Part shown: positions 6,037 to 6,721 of the stretch, in pieces
Layout of the letters: every line of letters starts with the position of its first letter
How positions within the stretch are numbered: position 1 is the first letter of the stretch
NCBI GenBank assembly: GCA_947628685.1
Contig: CANRAT010000066.1
Location: 1 to 6,721, forward strand
DNA: 6,721 nt
Origin: an uncultured Bacilli bacterium
Lineage (GTDB): Bacteria; Bacillota_I; Bacilli_A; RF39; UBA660
Direction: 5' to 3'
Program-made: the position numbers and the translations under genes
The notes under the pieces: generated by a model
Database searches by the model: none
The model's input: the letters and a program-made list of their open reading frames with translations, nothing else
Told to the model about the DNA's origin: nothing

Positions 6037-6615
6037 ATGGAATCAAAAGATGAATTACTTGAATTAAGAAAAAAAAGATTTGAAATTAATTGGAGAATAG
6101 AAAAAATTGGGGAAGAAATAGATAAATATTCAACGTTTAATGCAAAACAAATAGGAGAATTTTTGTCTAAGACTCTTAGTAATGATGAGGTTGAGTATGT
6201 ATATAAAGAAGGATTTTTTATCGCACCAGATTCTCGTAAAAAGGAAGTACAATATGCATATTTCCTAATGCCTAGTAATATTTCAAAAAATGATATTAAA
6301 GATTTATATTACGATGAAAAAATTGGAGAGTTAAATTATAATAAATTTGTTCCATTAGTAATTGGTGAAACTTTGATCGCATTATGTTATACTAAAATTC
6401 CTAATATAATGAAATTCTATCAATATAATCATAAAAAGGATATATTAGAAGATGAACGCTCTTTTGGCAAGTTTGTTTCAGCATACTATTTTATAGATTA
6501 CGTAATTCAATATAGAATTGATAATAAAATAGAAAATGTTACAGATGAATTATTGGAAATGTTAAAAGAAAACTATTTTAATGAAAAAAATAAGGTATTA
6601 CAATTAACGCCATAA
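6037..6615 (+). CDS. Hypothetical protein, N-terminal coiled coil
   Basis: I do not recognise this 192-residue protein. The start at ATG 6037 is fixed by a very good ribosome binding site (AGGAGGG, 6025-6031) and by the promoter just upstream. Seen: residues 1-31 (SKDELLELRKKRFEINWRIE and on) are charged and heptad-like, suggesting a short coiled coil. The rest mixes hydrophobic strands and charged helices, with aromatic-rich segments at EVQYAYFLMPS (70-80), FVPLVIGETLIALCY (104-118) and FVSAYYFIDYVIQYR (146-160). There is no signal peptide or clear membrane segment, so it is probably cytoplasmic. No catalytic motif stands out. It has its own promoter, follows a terminator, and is followed by another promoter, so it is probably transcribed alone. 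Composition matches its neighbours. The gene call is firm and the function is unknown. Confidence 0.85.
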   Translation: MESKDELLELRKKRFEINWRIEKIGEEIDKYSTFNAKQIGEFLSKTLSNDEVEYVYKEGFFIAPDSRKKEVQYAYFLMPSNISKNDIKDLYYDEKIGELNYNKFVPLVIGETLIALCYTKIPNIMKFYQYNHKKDILEDERSFGKFVSAYYFIDYVIQYRIDNKIENVTDELLEMLKENYFNEKNKVLQLTP

Positions 6616-6649
6616 AAGTTTATATAAAAAATAAATACAATAACATTAA

Positions 6650-6678
6650 TTTACTAATTTTATAATAAATGCTATAAT
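6650..6678 (+). promoter_or_regulatory. Extended -10 promoter for the last gene
   Basis: TTTACT (6650-6655, 4 of 6 matches to the -35 box), a 17-base spacer, and TGCTATAAT (6670-6678), a consensus -10 box with TG extension. The predicted transcription start is near 6685, at the Shine-Dalgarno itself, giving a leader of only about ten bases. Confidence 0.7.
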
Positions 6679-6694
6679 ATCTTTGGTGATTTGT

Positions 6695-6721
6695 ATGGAT
6701 AAAATTAAATTAAGAGATAAA
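6695..6721 (+). CDS. Start of a gene cut by the window end
   Basis: ATG 6695 opens nine codons (MDKIKLRDK) that run to the last base. GGTGA (6685-6689) lies 5 bases upstream as a ribosome binding site, and a consensus extended -10 box precedes it. Too little is present to name the product. The lysine-rich opening gives no reliable clue. Confidence 0.6.

Overview
The window is AT-rich bacterial DNA with compact genes, TAA stops, Shine-Dalgarno (SD) starts and sigma-A-type promoters. Tryptophan is written TGG and I see no in-frame TGA in the intact genes, so there is no sign of the Mycoplasma code. Adjacent parE and parC, with ParC-type rather than GyrA-type signatures, point to a low-GC Bacillota lineage, perhaps a gut Bacilli or mollicute relative. 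The taxonomic placement is inference.

Layout: (1) 1-1155, the C-terminal 60% of parE, cut by the window edge. (2) 1156-2318, an intrusion between parE and parC: an Abi_2/AbiF-type HEPN abortive-infection gene broken by a frameshift, with a perfect -35 box and an RNA-like hairpin at its 5' end, and a second copy of the same hairpin in opposite orientation at its 3' end. (3) 2319-4862, complete parC followed by a strong terminator. (4) 5058-5897, an Rpn/PDDEXK_2-family nuclease gene with its own terminator and a plausible internal translation start. (5) 6037-6615, an unrecognised 192-residue protein with a very good promoter. (6) 6695-6721, the first nine codons of another gene, again behind an extended -10 promoter. 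No gene-free stretch exceeds 300 bases.

ParE and ParC together form topoisomerase IV, the decatenating enzyme of chromosome segregation. In most low-GC Gram-positives the two genes are neighbours or overlap. Here about 1.1 kb separates them, and a good SD with no gene behind it remains just after parE, so the Abi cassette looks like an insertion into this operon.

The most interesting signal is the hairpin pair around the Abi gene. Both copies have an 8-bp stem and an 11-nt loop. Aligned in the same sense over 32 nt, they differ at three base pairs, all compensatory, plus one loop base. That pattern argues for selection on a folded nucleic acid, probably a small RNA paired with the HEPN toxin. 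Because the copies are inverted, their loops are complementary at 10 of 11 positions. The toxin gene itself appears dead, since its RNxxxH HEPN motif lies downstream of the frameshift.
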